From assembly GCA_002633005.1 (NCBI GenBank), contig NMRA01000293.1:85198-149197 (forward strand): a stretch of DNA of 64,000 nucleotides, written 5' to 3'. Made by a program: the position numbers and the translations under genes. Of this stretch, positions 50,401 to 61,967 are shown piece after piece. The stretch is from Phoronis australis (taxonomy: Eukaryota; Phoronida; Phoronidae). Below the pieces are notes generated by a model. That model was not told the origin of the DNA. It was given only the letters and a program-made list of their open reading frames with translations, and ran no database searches. How positions within the stretch are numbered: position 1 is the first letter of the stretch; each line of letters opens with the position of its first letter.

Positions 50401-53400
50401 CCTTCAATACCACATACTCACAGACTCCAAGGCACTGGTGAGTACACGATGTATCCTGTACTACCCAGGTCCCAACTCTTATTCAAGTCAACTGGTGTTT
50501 GAGACTGTAGGATCCATGATGCTTTTACACTAGCTAATTAACCACAAAATATTGTTGATTTTTAAGATGTTAATAGGTCTTGTCTGCATACTGTCAAAAC
50601 CAAACTTAAAGTGCCTACTAATCAGTGTTCTGTCAAAGAAAGTTTTAATATAGACCACCTGTTGCTCTAAAACTGTCTCAGTTTGTGTTCCTTATTCATA
50701 TAAGAAGTGATTTCTAACTTGACTAATTAATAAGTTGAAACCAATTCGATGGTAAGCTTTCTAAATCAAAAATTGTTTTTGTAGTCTCTGGAAAGTACTA
50801 TGTTTATATCAGCTTGAAGTCTGGTTTTCTCGCACGTTTCAAACAGTCTATTTCAACAAATGTTTGTTGCCTTAAAATGTAACCTCTGTCTGTTAAGATG
50901 TTTTTCTTTTGTTCTCATTACAGGCCTGTTTGATGTTGTCACTGGAAAGTAGTTATCCCCCCGCTTATCAATTGGCCCTTGATATGTTCAAGGTAGAGTG
51001 TTTCAGCTCACATTTAATTTTAACTGAGTAGCTCCTTAGACTGGGGACTGACATGTTATTTGTTGACAGAATTCACTCTTCAGAGTGCTTTTTTATTCAC
51101 ATTTATCTTACCAGCCAGTTACTAAGCTTCACAAAATGTTTTCCATTTTCCATACTATGATATACAATTAACATCTATAAAGAGACCATCTAAAGAACTT
51201 GTCTTGTAATGAGTATCACCAAACGGAATGGGGAGATCTTAAACCGGGGTTGAAAATTTCTATACATCGCAAAATATTTTTAAGACCGGTGGAAGTCATG
51301 GCTCAGTGGACTAGAGCGTCTGCACGGTTAGCAGACGGTCCTAGGTTCGAGTTGTGGGGACAGAAATCTTCTCAGACTAATTTCCATTAGGTCACATAAT
51401 GTAGCCAACAGGTGGCTTGCGAACCAGACTTAAAAATGTTTACGTAAACCATCAGTGTTCACAGTTCCGAAATTGCACAGTTTCTTGTCAAGCGTGGGTA
51501 ATGGTGATTATGAGAACTCCTGCCAATGAGGTTAGCCAGAGAGAGAGAGAGAATTTCAGCCGATTTCATAATTTTCATATTAAGGCTATGACCAGTAAAG
51601 TGCGCCCGCCCGATAGTTAAGGATGAATCAATTCCAGCAAACAAACCACTTTTCATTCCAGTGAAATTGTTTGTTTCAGAGAGTTGGAACTGCAGATGAT
51701 GAAATCGTTGAAGTCTTATTACAGAAACAACAAATATTGACAGCTTTGAGGTAAAATTTTGTGAGGAAACTTTGCTTACCACATTGGTCTGTATCTATGA
51801 TAGTGCTGTCCTTACAAATCTGTAATGTTATGGAGTGGAAACTGTAAAACTAGATATTAGTGATGGCTTCTGTCACTACTTGATTTATTCTAATTTGATG
51901 TCAACTTTAACATGAGACGTTTTACCATTTCAAGTGGCTGCACTTAATTCATCACGATAAAAATTGTGCTTCGATGCAAAACGAAAGTGATCGCACAAAA
52001 TACCATTTCTCTGTCATGACAGCTAATTCTGTTAGCAGCAAAAATGATTGGTAATAACTAATAGGGCAGAAAAATTCTTACTCAATAACTCAGTCATCTT
52101 ACAAATGTTCCAGTTAACTCCCCTTCATTCTCGGTCATCAGGGGAGACTACTCTGACCATGAATTTGGCTTCCGTCCAGCCATCATGACGGGGAATTTTG
52201 GGTCATTTTGTCTGAATACTTTTGGCTTGTACTGTGTCTCATTCATGCTTCATCCTCAAGATCTGTCAACCTTCCTTGTTCAACCTTTCATAACCTTGTT
52301 AGAAGCTTTAGCAAACAGCTCTGTTTTAGCGCTATTCAATAGTAAACCACCATTTTGGGGTTAGAGAGGGTAACTAGTCTGCATAGTGGCTTAGAATTTT
52401 GCCCAGGGTTGCAAATCATGGGTGTTGTTCACTCATAATAGGTCTGTTGAAATTGACATGCAAGGTCAGTGAAAGTAGTCCTTTGTGACCCGAGCTCTTA
52501 GTCATACAATTGTTCTTGTTTTACAGCTTAACAATAGGTTTATGTCCATGGCTGAGAAAATAACTGTTTTTACCTCTAGGGGTTTTGAAAGCCAAGCTTT
52601 GAATGATATTACATGATCACTCACAAACAGGTCGTGGAACATGTTTATTTTAGTCATCTACAGTAAGAAAATGAGTTCTGCTTTGTGACTGAATTTACTT
52701 GTGATAGCTTGAATTATGTTTCTGACCAGCTATCTGCCTAAAACAGCGTTGAAAAAGTGGCTAACCTAAAATGATTCACATTGACTCATCATTCCAACTT
52801 CTCTCGCAGTTAATGCTTGCTCTTAGGTGTCATGACAGACAGTTGTTCACTTGTTATGACCGGAAATTCCATGTCATTTTTCCTGTGTGTATTATATTAT
52901 TTGAATTTTTTGTTGCTGTAGGTTTGTACGAAGTATTGGAAAGACCGACTCGATTTCTGCTCGAAAGTTTTTAGAAGCAGCCATGAACTTGAGTGACAAC
53001 AGGATGTTTTATACTGTGTTCAAGTTTTTTGAACACAGGAATTTGAAACTCCGTTCAAGTCCTAAATTCAAAAATGGTAAGTTCTCTACTATCATTTCCT
53101 CTAAGTTCGTTGTTAGTGTTTGCCAGTTTCTGATATGCACCCACATAACTATGTACTTTAATTTTTTGTAGCAATTTTGGTTTTGTCCTCTCAGTTCTGT
53201 ACTTAGTTGCTTGTTGGCAAGTTTTTACCACATTCAGCACAATTCAGTTAATTTTCTTAAAAATGCCATATGGTCTTTGACGAAATATGGTGCTTTCACT
53301 TAGCAAAGGACTTGCACAATTGGAAAGACTTTTCCTGCCACCTTACAGTTTGCGATGTTCCAGTCGGGCCATGTTTGTTATTCTTTCATCATTGAATTAC

Positions 53401-55403
53401 ATAATTATCTTTTTGTGGTGGCCATGACCATTAACTCACATGTCTCTTTTCAAATTGTAAACAGTTCTCATTAGATTCAGTTTAAGTTTACATTCTGAAG
53501 CTCAGTTTTAATATTTTGCATACATACTATACTAGCACAGTTTAACTTGAGTCATAACTTCAATATGTTTGCCACTACCAAATTGAATAAAGACTGTCAG
53601 GAATCAACCAAATCAGAAACAATTAGTCATGTGATGTTCTTTAACTTGCTCATTTGTTAGACTTAGTCTTAGGGCTGTTCCAGCAAAATCTGTATGGGAG
53701 GGGGGGAAGGCACTTTTATTTTGTACCCACCGCCCATATTTTTCATTTATTTCTCCAACCCATGACCCATAATTTTTTAATTATTTTTATAGGTTGAAAT
53801 ATAAAATCCAATACTTGCAAACAAATTGCCTCCAGGAGGACCTGTTAAGAACTTAGATGATTGACAGACAAGAACTAGTTGTCTTGTCCAATATTGTCAA
53901 AAACTAAAGTAGCCTGTGAGCAATATTTTTGGCAACCACCAGGTGTCTCTGTTCACCATGTGTCTATAATTTCAATGAACATTTTTTCAATTATAAGGAT
54001 CTATGAATCTCAAACTGTCTCCACAAACTCTTTTATACTTCTATGTCAAGTGAATATTGGAACTTGTTTATCTTACTCCTCATACTTTTTATTTAAAAAT
54101 CATCAATTTTCTTATATGTGTTAACACCNNNNNNNNNNNNNNNNNNNNNNNNNNNNNNNNNNNNNNNNNNNNNNNNNNNNNNNNNNNNNNNNNNNNNNNN
54201 NNNNNNNNNNNNNNNNNNNNNNNNNNNNNNNNNNNNNNNNNNNNNNNNNNNNNNNNNNNNCCCCCCCCTCCCACACGGATTTTACTGGAACAGCCCTTAA
54301 GGTTATGTATAACATTACTCAAAAATCAAATATGTATTTAGCTGATAAACCTACAAAACTATAATACAATTTAACTCCTAGCAACTGGTATTGATCTCTT
54401 AGCAAGTGGTATTGAACTCTTAGCAAGTGGTATTGGACTCTTAGCAAGTGGTATTGAACTCTTAGCAAGTGGTATTCTAAGTATTCTGCATTAGCTGCTG
54501 AGGATTCTTGCTTTTTCTGGGTTCTCTCATACAACTTTAAAGATACACGCTCTTGTATAGACACACAATGTAACAACATTAGAAAACAAGAGAAGATAAA
54601 CACATAATATTTGTTTAATCCTGGGTCTTCGTCAGGGAAGATATGTCTAAAACAACTGACTAGAAAATGCACCGAAAGGTGTGAAGAACTACAAAGTACA
54701 AGAGCGTGTGTCTTCAAGTGTATGAGAGAACTCTTAGACTTAAGTCCTCTGAAGCTAGTGTAGTATTTAATACCACTTACTTAAACTAAAATTTGCTGCC
54801 AACATGCACAAATGTAGCTCTGAGTAAAAGATTTTACTTTCTGAGTTAGCGGATAGTGTGCACAATCTGATTTTTATGGTATACCAATTTGCTGTCAGTT
54901 GGGTCATGTGACAAATTATATGTAATTGTAATAGAATTAAGTGAAAGTGTAAGATACATTCATAGCAATACAATGTATCAACAATATGACCAAATTTTGT
55001 TTTATATAAATCTTAAAATGGTGGTACAGTTATTCAAATTTTTTGTTTTGTTTTGTTTCTTGCAATTTTTGATTTTTTCAGATAAAAAATTGTTTTTGTA
55101 GCCCCTCATGCAAAAGTGGGACATTTTAAAACCAATGCTTAAATGTTTTGGGAAACAGTGTATGAATCAATCTATCTGAAAGTTTCCCTTGAATGTGACC
55201 TGCCATTTCTGAGATACGATGTTCCAAAGTTGGCCGTATTTGGGCGTTTTTGTGCCAGCAACAGATTGTTGAGTAAATGACTTTGTTGGAAGTGTGTTAT
55301 TAGCTAACCATGTATCTTCTTACTCTTTACAGGTGAACATTGCGAGAAGTACGTAAAACACTTTGAGACCCTGTTCACTGCTGATGCTTTCGCTCAAGCA
55401 TGA
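32431..55403 (+). CDS. RMC1: RMC1 (C18orf8/Mic1), regulator of MON1-CCZ1 complex
   Basis: RMC1 binds MON1-CCZ1, the Rab7 guanine exchange factor, on late endosomes and promotes lysosome and autophagosome maturation. I assemble 21 exons: 32431-32544, 35773-35849, 36813-36897, 37485-37541, 38167-38253, 38828-38899, 39412-39480, 40022-40125, 40880-40972, 44012-44117, 45351-45465, 46457-46516, 47055-47167, 47706-47882, 48701-48811, 49391-49468, 50333-50437, 50924-50992, 51680-51750, 52922-53076, 55333-55403 (TGA). All phases agree and every intron is GT-AG. The total is 1989 nt, 662 residues; human RMC1 is close to 657. The N-terminal half is the beta-propeller-like part (NVFFDDSNRQ; GVVVRGPDDK; ITDHGVELYQVIPEKR; ERDVTMANLYGQLYV; DNLIVVHHQSSKTS). 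The C-terminal half is the helical Mic1 domain (YSPNWIVFQPNIII; LVDQSDMYTHVFS; QFLQYHILTDSKAL; SARKFLEAA). Exon 12 (46457) is the least conserved and rests mainly on phase and splice sites. Confidence 0.96.
33275..33430 (-). repeat. Dispersed repeat, copy 2 (inverted to 20481-20640)
   Basis: Inverted copy of the repeat at 20481-20640. The centre is the palindrome CAGCTTTG-like/CAAAGCTG around TATATTTATATACAGC (33392-33410). It lies in RMC1 intron 1. Just beyond it, GAGGCTGCTT is repeated in tandem two or three times (33430-33452). Confidence 0.7.
38307..38568. mobile_element. MITE-like element, diverged member of CAGGGCTTGGAAT family
   Basis: Left end CAGGCTTGGAATTTTC, right end CATTCCAAGCCCCG. 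These are the diverged ends of the family at 7038 and 31152. The interior is T-rich (TTTCCTCTTTT blocks) and non-coding. It lies in RMC1 intron 5. Confidence 0.5.
41585..43480 (+). repeat. Diverged ~150-bp tandem repeat array in RMC1 intron 9
   Basis: Begins with a small palindrome (CCCACATA..TATGTGGG, 41590-41615) and then repeats a loose unit. The words are CTGTATCTCCTAAACC, ATGAAATTTGGCA, TTCCTATTAAGGAGA, GACGGATCCGACTACT and CCCTAGTGGCAATTTTATT. The CCTAGTGG word recurs near 41772, 42529, 42912 and 43054. Copies are strongly diverged, so the array is old. No frame is open through it. Confidence 0.7.
44465..45200 (+). repeat. Same tandem repeat array in RMC1 intron 10
   Basis: Starts with ATAATTATGTGGGTACATT, the start motif of the array at 41585. 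It carries the same internal words: TGCTGAATCTCCTGAACCC, AAATTTGACAAATAGG, TTCCTATTAAGGAGAGCACAG, GATCTGACTACTGTGG, GGCAATTTGT. Exon 10 of RMC1 (44012-44117) lies between the two arrays. Confidence 0.65.
45530..45860. repeat. Minisatellite, about 18-bp unit, ~17 copies
   Basis: Repeats of GTGAACACATTAACGTCA with variants (TTAGTATCA, TTAATGTCT), partly arranged in 36-bp pairs. It lies in RMC1 intron 11, directly after exon 11. The 18-bp unit keeps frames open on both strands; the resulting repetitive peptides are artefacts. Confidence 0.92.
51290..51365 (+). mobile_element. tRNA-derived SINE head (or tRNA pseudogene)
   Basis: An A-box-like TGGCTCAGTGGA (51299-51310) and a B-box-like GGTTCGAGT (51344-51352) stand at tRNA spacing. 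Between them a TCTGC/GCAGA anticodon-type stem encloses a 7-base loop. Position 33 is C instead of T and no acceptor stem pairs, so this is not a working tRNA. A tRNA-derived SINE is the best reading. It lies in RMC1 intron 18. Confidence 0.65.
53671..54297. mobile_element. DNA transposon with ~34-bp inverted ends, interrupted by a gap
   Basis: Left end AGGGCTGTTCCAG then CAAAATCTGTATGGGAGGG. The right end (54262-54297), read inverted, is AGGGCTGTTCCAG then TAAAATCCGTGTGGGAGGG: three mismatches in about 34 bases. Both ends lead into G/C homopolymer runs, which explains the 132-base gap inside. No transposase frame is visible. It lies in the last RMC1 intron (53077-55332). Confidence 0.75.
54129..54260. 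other. Assembly gap, 132 N
   Basis: A run of undetermined bases bounded on the right by poly-C. Open frames that cross it are not meaningful. Confidence 0.99.
54375..54479. repeat. Minisatellite, 21-bp unit, 5 copies
   Basis: Five units of CTCTTAGCAAGTGGTATTG plus two bases, the first unit slightly diverged. On the - strand it reads as a repeated seven-residue peptide in a 132-codon frame that is otherwise unremarkable. It lies in the last RMC1 intron. Confidence 0.93.
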
Positions 55404-56507
55404 CTATCAGGTGACATGTCACACATCTACCTGTTGGAGGAAGTATTAAAAGGCCTTCTCCTATGATGTCCACTCATGACCACTCATTTGTGACCAGCTG
55501 CAATTAGCATAGCTTCTGTACAGCTGGGAAATCAGAAGCAAACATTGTTTACCAAATAATCCGTGGGCAGTTCGTATAGATTTGACATCAGCTGTTCAAC
55601 CTGTTTTGTCCACGGCGTATATTAGTAAAATTAATGTCAGTACTGGTGCTTCCTTGTATTTAGTTGTCAACAACAACTGGTTATAGGCCTAGATCCACAC
55701 ACTTACAGTGACATGTTGCAGAAGGGACGTCTACAGGCGTGGATCACAGCCAACTTGTTGGTCAAAGGAACTTGCTGTCAACTCATTAGTGGCTGCCTGT
55801 TTTTGCGACGCAATGCACTCTTGAGAACGCAAGATCACACGAAGCTCAGCAAGATATCGGCATGCATTGCCAGCACATGATCACAGCTTTGCTCGTGACA
55901 TGAGGCAACTCCTACACTAACATTTGAGGTTTTGTTACCCTAACGCTTAAGGGAGCTTAAACCATACTGTTACTAACCCGTCCTAATCGATTCTCAAATT
56001 AACGGGTGTGGCTTAGCGGCAATGCTGAAGAAATACTATTTGCTAATTTCTCTTATAATGCATCTATTTTAAAAATTTGAAGAGGGCTAATACTTTTAAC
56101 TTTAAAGACAGTCATGTTGGTCGTTTGCCTTACTTACTCTTCCTTTTTTTACTTTGAAACTAGTACGCTAAACAGGCCCCTTGTATACGATCACAGTTAT
56201 CTCCATCAATCCACATTTGGCCAAGCCCATGAATAACGACTAACTCACTTCAATCTGTGATGGCGCCATCAAATCTTTGATGTACCAAGCCATTTGCTGG
56301 ATAATCTGGGATGAACAGTCCATTTGTGTGTAAATCCTGTTGGTAAAAGATTTGCCTAATGGAAATTCTTGCATGTATGGTACACCAGTCAGGTTTCTTA
56401 AATGTTTCTTTCACAAACAATCATCGGGGACATGCAGAATGTTTTGACACTCTTAGGAAGGCTACTGATGTGCAATACACCACCATGTTAGACTCCAACT
56501 TTGAAAT

Positions 56508-56513
56508 ATTAAA
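56508..56513 (+). terminator. RMC1: Possible RMC1 polyadenylation signal ATTAAA
   Basis: ATTAAA about 1.1 kb after the RMC1 stop, followed within 30 bases by a T/G-rich stretch (TTGTTGTATAC). No canonical AATAAA was noticed between the stop and this site, so this is the best candidate; a different site is possible. Confidence 0.35.
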
Positions 56514-57304
56514 TAGAGGATAAAGTGTATTTATTTCAAGAATTGTTGTATACATTTATTTTATAAATTGATATTTCTTTTAAAGTATAATAGAAATCAA
56601 AATATATGAAATTGAAAGTTGACTTGATAATTTTATTATATTTTAAAAGATACTTTGTTTCACCTTTGTTATAGTTAAAGTTGCATTTTCCCCTCTTTAG
56701 TTGGCTACAAAAAGAAAAGTGAATTAGACCATTTATTCTTGTAAAATCGGTCTCTCATTTTACCTTCCTGTGATAAGATTCTATTAAATGTTACCAACAA
56801 GAACCACGCGACCATCAGTTATTCAAGAAAATGCTTCAGATTTTCCAACCCTAAAATTGTGCATTCGGAAATGACACATGTACACATTGCCTGTGATTTG
56901 AATGGCCTGCTCATTCCGACAATTCAAGGTCGTGCGAGTGAGGTAATGTTCCAAAACCCCAACTTGAAAGCGTTTTGGTCAAGAATTCAACATTTCATTT
57001 TTATTCAGGGTAAGATGCATCATACTTCTAATCATTTTTAGCAAACCACTGCAACCACTAACAAATATCATGAAAATCTACTCCCAAGTGACCCTCTTTC
57101 ACTCACTCAATACAGAATCAATCATAAAGCAATGGCAATAGAGATAAATGAAATGTTTTTATAGTGAATGATCTAGACTATTCTTCAGGTCAGTATGTAC
57201 GTAAATATTATTGGGGGAGCATAAACTAATTCTGCCTTAATGCCAAATATTTTTCTCCCGGTGGTCCCCAATTTTATTTTCCTCCCTATCTCCACCCCCC
57301 CCCC

Positions 57305-57306
57305 NN
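57305..57306. other. Two-base N gap in a poly-C run
   Basis: Undetermined bases inside a long C homopolymer (about 57294-57314). Tract length is unreliable. Confidence 0.9.
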
Positions 57307-58074
57307 CCCCCCCCTTCCCCAAGGTCCTTGCCAATTTCGCACAAACTTCAATAGGCATGCAGATTTTGCTGGGAAATGGCCACCAGAAACTTATTTACCC
57401 TTCTTTAAACAAATATTCATGAGAAAGAACCACTTTTTATACCAGGACGCATGCGTTAAGCTCTAATGCTTTTAGCCTTGGATTTTGACTCATGGTGCCG
57501 TGTATGTTTAGGATGTAAAAATGACAGGAAGTATAAAATTACACTATGGAAAACTCCTGCTGCGGGCAACGAAATCGGTCTAAATATGGGGAGAAATGAC
57601 ATCACTTTGGAACTGAATAGAGAGAATATTGTCTCAGAAACTTCGATTATAGCTTCGCCTATTTTGGAGAGTGCACATGAGACCGAAGACCTAGTTTTAC
57701 TACATTAGGTCCCAGTTGTTTCAGTGTGGTACAAATCATCTAGTGGACGTTGTTGTCAAGTTTGGTGGTCGGATGATAGAGATTTCCAGAATTTCAATCT
57801 GCGCCAGTCTTAAGTTCATTAATTGAAGCATCATCAATGTCTTACTAGACTAGCTTCTAATTATTGAAAAATCGTGTATGAATAAGTCGATTTTCGTAGA
57901 CACATTAACATGTAAATCAAAAACCAATGAATGCATTGCAGGTTACCAGAAGAAAATCTTGATTCAATGATGGGCCATCACGTGGCGACACAGTAGAAAC
58001 TGTAAAAGCACACCCTGGGGACTTTTGGGTTAACTGCAAGTTTCTTTTCAGATCCGTAATTGGTTGAATGGGTT

Positions 58075-58200
58075 TTTTAATTTTTTAAGCGCATGCGCGC
58101 ACTCGGGGGGGGGGGGCTCGGGGGCGAAGTGGGCAAAAAGGTTCGCCTTTGGGAAACAAAAAGTCCGAGAAAATGAGATAAAAGTCCACTAAACAAGCAC
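58075..58200 (+). repeat. Dispersed G/C-tract repeat, copy 2
   Basis: Inverted copy of the repeat at 1445-1590. It starts with GCGCATGCGCGCACTC and a run of 12 G, then GGGCGAAGTGGGCAAAAAGG, GAAACAAAAAGTC and AAAATGAGATAAAAGTCCAC. Confidence 0.65.
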
Positions 58201-60721
58201 AAACGCGCAATTCACAGTGGTGTCCCCTTTTTGATTTTCTTTTTAGTCCGCGCATTTTTTGTTACCAAAAGGTCCTCAACGTCATGAATTCGAGCTCCCC
58301 CGGCCATATATTGAAGGTTGAATGCGCGCATGAAGCGCGCAGATACTTCACCGGTAATCGACGAATTGAGAGGGGCTGGGGGGCATCTCACAATAAGTTT
58401 GGCGCACTACACGCTAATAAAAGAAATTTTCCTAATTTATTCGTGTTAACGTAAATTCTGGTTCATTCGAACACGGTGGTACCCTGCCCTGGTACGGTTT
58501 GTTTACGACTGCCAGTACACGTAGCTCCATCACTTAAGCGTCTCTGCTTGACAGGCGAGTGCGAATTTCTTGTCACTAACCTAATTTTAAATCACCAACC
58601 AAGCTTTTCTAATAACGATCACGAGAAATGGTTTTTATATAATTAAAACTGAGGAATAATCTATGAGTAAGCAGTGGTCATGGGTTATTATGTAGGACTT
58701 TAATTGACAAGTCAGTGTATCAAAGTTTTACGATATATTTGTAGATTTTAAACAGGTATAGTAATAGTGTTTGTTTTCTGAAGAAAGGAAGTGCGTAGAA
58801 TTAATTTTTTGACTACATTGATATTCCGTGAATTAAGTCACGTGACCATGCTTCAAGTTCAGAAAACTTTAGCAAAACAAAGAAGAGGTCCATTCACAGA
58901 TAAACAATAGTCCAAATTCCGTTTGATGTAACTGTTGAATATAACATTTCAAAAAGCTGCTGTCGTTTTCAAATTACTATCTCGTTTTCATTTCATGGGA
59001 TTTTTCAGTTCTTTCACAAAAAATATAGTTTGATAGACCCTCTTGGAGACTGACTGGAACATTACAACAGCGTTTTGGAGAACAGTGCTTACACCATGGT
59101 ATCTGAATCTTTCATATGAATCGGATTTGTCAATTCTGCCAAAGTTTAGTCAAATTTGAAATTTTTAGGGCCCTTCCTAAGTTCTTCGAATTCCGGCCTT
59201 AATTAGATGTCGGTCAATGCTATCTGGTTGTTTGAGTCACTGCGCATGTCGTAATATTTCCAACAAACTTGTTCTGTGGTTTTCTCAACCAATCTGAAAT
59301 GTGTTTAAGTCCTTCCCCACGTGATGATAGTTGACACTAGTGTCGGGTGTATAGGGAGCGACAGAGGAATTGCCCCAGGTCGCTCATTCAAGAAAAAAAA
59401 ACAACCGTCGGAAAGGGGGTCAATATGAAAAACTATATCAATAAGACTAGACAAGAGTGACAGTTAATTTCATCACCTGGTGACCCTCCGACTCACCTTT
59501 CTTTGGAAAAAAATTGCACGCTTTCATAAACATATGGTAAGACGGCTCTTGAGAAGAAAGGATGTAAACAGGAAAACTAGATTGACTTTGGACAAAAATA
59601 TGTAGTATTTTTGCTTTGGATGCCATAAACGTCCCCCTTCAAGGGCAAGTGGAGCCCTTAAATATTAAAGTATATATATTTCCAAAAAAGGAAATGACCA
59701 CGCGTCAAGTTCCCAAAGTGATTTACAGTTTCAAAAAACGGAAAAGAAAGCGACATCATCCCTAACTGACGGAGAAGCGTCCAGGCTGGAGAAATAGTTT
59801 CACAATCAGTACAAACTATATTTCTTGAACTAAATTAAAGTTATGTTTGACCCTAAAAGGTAGTGCTATAAATTCAACAATGCAAGTATAATGTAATTAT
59901 CGCGGGATGAGATGCTCTCCGACTGATCGAGTCTCTCCCAGCAGCCCAGCCAGGGCACATTTGGCTTTGTGCATTCAATCATGCAGAAAGGTAAAAAACA
60001 AGATGGCAGTATGATTAATGCCAATCATCAAACTTTGACGAGCCAAATTTTTATTGAGCTATGACTCAGTGACGAAAAACATGATATAATCCCACAAAAA
60101 CAATAAAATGATCAACGCAACTGCCTCTATCCGTCGGTGTCAGTGAAAAAATAAGTACGGTAGGTATCTCTCACCTGAAGTCTCGGTGCCTGTCAGTAAT
60201 AATTACATAAATGTCAAGGACTGATAATACGAAAAACAATACATATTATGCCCGTCAGTGAACCCATGCAACTGCCAATACAAAAATGTGCATAAACGAC
60301 TTAGTAAATACATGTCCCGCCTGTCGATACAAAAAAGTTGCATACTTTATAGTCATGGGTTGCAATTTTTTACTTAAAACGGGAATATGGTCACCATTCA
60401 AAAACAATAGTCCGAAAATGCCGCTGACTAGCCTTTCTTTTACAGTGTTATTGGAAGTGATGTACTACCACCGCTTTTGGTGTGGGAGTAGCATTCGGGG
60501 TATCGAAGTCCGCGGTACAATAAAAAGGAGTGTAGTACTTTGACTCCTACTTTACAATGACGAATAACATGTTGGCCGAGATTGACCTACTTTGCATCAT
60601 GTGACCTCAGATATGACGACAACTTACTGACGAACTGAGGCAACCAGGCGAATATGTATTTGTGAGCGCCTTGCTCAAAACACCGGCGTCCCCCTCGTAA
60701 CAACTCATCGTGGGGTCTACA

Positions 60722-60839
60722 ATGGATCATAATATGTTCCTGGTACTGTGGGGAATCGTGTTAGCCTGCATTCTTCCCGGTGGTGACGTCGCTCACATCT
60801 CAAAACTGAAAGGCAAAGGCGACCCTCCGCCTCCGGCTG
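60722..60839 (+). CDS. Candidate first exon of a secreted protein (partial)
   Basis: The ATG at 60722 opens a 39-codon segment that ends at a strong donor (GCTG|GTAAGT, donor at 60840). Residues 1 to about 25 have the form of a signal peptide: MDHN, then a hydrophobic core MFLVLWGIVLACILP, then a small-residue region GGDVA. The following KLKGKGDPPPPAG is basic and proline-rich. Exon phase is 1. An in-frame GTG extends the frame 4 codons upstream, but the ATG better precedes the signal. No matching second exon was identified in the remaining 3.1 kb, so the gene would run beyond the window, through the hAT element. I do not recognise the protein. The call rests on the signal peptide and the donor only. 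Confidence 0.5.
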
Positions 60840-61967
60840 GTAAGTTATCATTACCATTACCGCCAGGCGTTAGGCAATGTTTTGTCTGGCTGTGGACGCC
60901 AAAGGCCTCTGGGCTACCTACCAAGTAGTGGCTGCTTTTGCCTGTATTACTGTGCATCTTAGGTAATCAAATCTGATATCTATGAATAAGTGAGGAAACA
61001 GTGATGTTTGACAGTAAGATGTAAATCTTTTATGATCACTGTTAATCTGGGACTAACGTCAACGTACATCTGTCTGAGTGGGTAGCCCAATAGGGCAATA
61101 GGACTATCACCGTCTGAACTTGGCTATCTATGCAGGCATGAAAACAGTATATTTTCCCGCAGACCGCTCTTGTGCCTGGTGGTGCCCTCTGCCATTCTAT
61201 CAGGATGTACTTGTTATCTTATTCATCTTATAAAATTCTCATTGCAATTGGGGACACTGTGTGTGTCCAGTGGCGGATCTACGTTTTTTTAGTAAGGGGG
61301 GTTTAGGATTCCCGTAAAGGTCGAATCCGAGGCGCGTGGTGCCGAGCGGGGGAGACAATTTTTGTGTTTGTAGCTAAATAGTGAAATTTCCATGCATCGT
61401 GGTAAGTTTCTGGCACTTAACATGTCTTAAGATAAATTAAATCCCTTCTCGATTTCGTCACATGAACGTGGCTCATAAGTTTCGTGAAGCCATATTTGTG
61501 CACATCTGGGTATGAGTCAAGCCACCATCAAAAATTTTTGTTGGAACATCTGCTTACACATACCTTTTTAGCATACGAAAAGTCGTATACGAAAAAGTGT
61601 GGTGTGTGTGTGTAGGGTTTAGACAACTACCAAATATTCAAGAGCATAAGGAACACCACGAGACGTAAAAAATTAATTATCATATGATCGCGTAACAGCA
61701 GCCTCAAGTTGTTTAGGAACGAAGACCTGTACTGTTAGTCCGGAAATAAACATGTGTTCTGTCTCGTTACAAGAAAAACTGGCGAACGATGGTGCTCTCA
61801 GCTCATAGTCTATTATTAAAAGTGACAATAAACAATTAAGTATCACTTTATTAAGCTGAATCACGTTGACAACAATTGAAAAACGTCAAATGTATCAGGA
61901 AACAAATCATCTGAAAACAGTTTCACAAAACCAAAACATTCTGTACATCGTGGTGAAAAGATATACA

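Larger units (their letters stand above)
56540..60700. other. Intergenic stretch; no gene supported
   Basis: AT-rich sequence downstream of RMC1. It contains a two-base gap in a poly-C run at 57305-57306, a G/C-tract repeat copy at 58075-58200 and some GC-richer sequence near 58240-58520. Short frames such as 57466-57708 have no recognisable domain and no splice context. Confidence 0.5.

Noticed and set aside
51290-51365. Functional tRNA gene
   Set aside because: A and B boxes are present, but there is no acceptor stem and position 33 is not T; SINE origin is preferred.
54057-54341. Frames running through the N gap
   Set aside because: They exist only because N is not read as a stop.
54319-54717. 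132-codon - strand frame
   Set aside because: Half of it is the 21-bp minisatellite, and the rest has no recognisable domain. It lies antisense in an RMC1 intron.
57466-57708. 80-codon frame downstream of RMC1
   Set aside because: No domain, no splice context and no coding-like repeats; within chance length for this composition.
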